6,099 nt of DNA from Chloroflexota bacterium (GTDB lineage Bacteria; Chloroflexota; Anaerolineae; B4-G1; DUEL01): assembly GCA_017743275.1 (NCBI GenBank), contig JAGHZG010000114.1:1-6099 (forward strand), given 5' to 3'. Position 1 is the stretch's first letter. Each line of letters opens with the position of its first letter. The translations under genes were made by a program, and so were the position numbers. Under the pieces are notes generated by a model, which did not search any database, was not told the DNA's origin, and saw only the letters and a program-made list of their open reading frames with translations. Shown here piece after piece: positions 5,973 through 6,099 of this stretch.

Positions 5973-6099
5973 CGTGGGTGTGTCCCAGTTTTGCGACCTG
6001 TGCAATTACCCGCCTCTTTTGAATTGTGAGCCATTGCGGTATCTCCAGGGGGTGCCGCCGCAGGCGGCGGGGGTGGAATAAGGAAGCCTGAATAGTTAC
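5973..6099. other. Non-coding tail with small GC hairpin
   Basis: No gene or T-run terminator was found after the exporter stop. A 6-bp hairpin GCCGCC-GCA-GGCGGC lies at 6054-6068. It is followed at 6086-6096 by GCCTGAATAGT, which is the reverse complement of 1390-1400 beside the other hairpin cluster. It may be the edge of a second intergenic palindromic element continuing past the window. Confidence 0.5.

Noticed and set aside
6054..6068. Terminator after the exporter gene
   Set aside because: The stem is only 6 bp and the following bases are purine-rich rather than a T-run.

Overview
The window looks like a GC-rich bacterial chromosome segment. Its content and style (HerA-type ATPase, UPF0324 transporter, anchored HExxH peptidase, and gaps full of CACGAAG-type short repeats) suggest an uncultured or thermophilic Chloroflexota (Anaerolineae-like) bacterium. 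That taxonomic guess is inference from gene style, because no marker gene is present. There are no rRNA, tRNA, CRISPR, transposase or phage genes.

Layout: two divergent gene sets start from a shared control region at about 4561-4770. Leftwards (minus strand) run a 70-aa two-CxxC zinc-ribbon protein (4348-4560), a 342-aa two-domain GNAT acetyltransferase (3258-4286), a 557-aa HerA/DUF87 hexameric ATPase (1529-3202) and a 435-aa membrane-anchored putative zinc metallopeptidase (59-1366). Rightwards (plus strand) run a 43-aa single-pass membrane protein (4771-4902) and a 345-aa UPF0324/YeiH-type putative sulfate exporter (4935-5972). Each side has a TATAAT box.

The zinc-ribbon, GNAT and HerA genes are spaced closely enough (61 and 55 bp) to be one transcript. 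The peptidase follows after a 162-bp gap holding a strongly folded hairpin element, so it may be expressed separately. The two rightward genes, 32 bp apart with good Shine-Dalgarno sites, are probably one unit. The small protein resembles the first membrane helix found fused to longer members of the exporter family. No shared pathway links the leftward genes. HerA normally works with the nuclease NurA in DNA end processing, but no NurA is visible here.

The most unusual layer is non-coding. Degenerate repeats of a CACGAAG/CACAAAG unit with an 8-9 nt period occupy three gaps (1367-1528, 3203-3298 and 4686-4725). Two pairs are inverted around a different insert: a GC-rich hairpin cluster in one case, an AT-rich 7-bp tandem repeat in the other. 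One copy has become the C-terminal codons of the acetyltransferase gene. I found no convincing new defence or enzymatic system. The best leads are the repeat family, the split exporter helix and the HerA neighbourhood.
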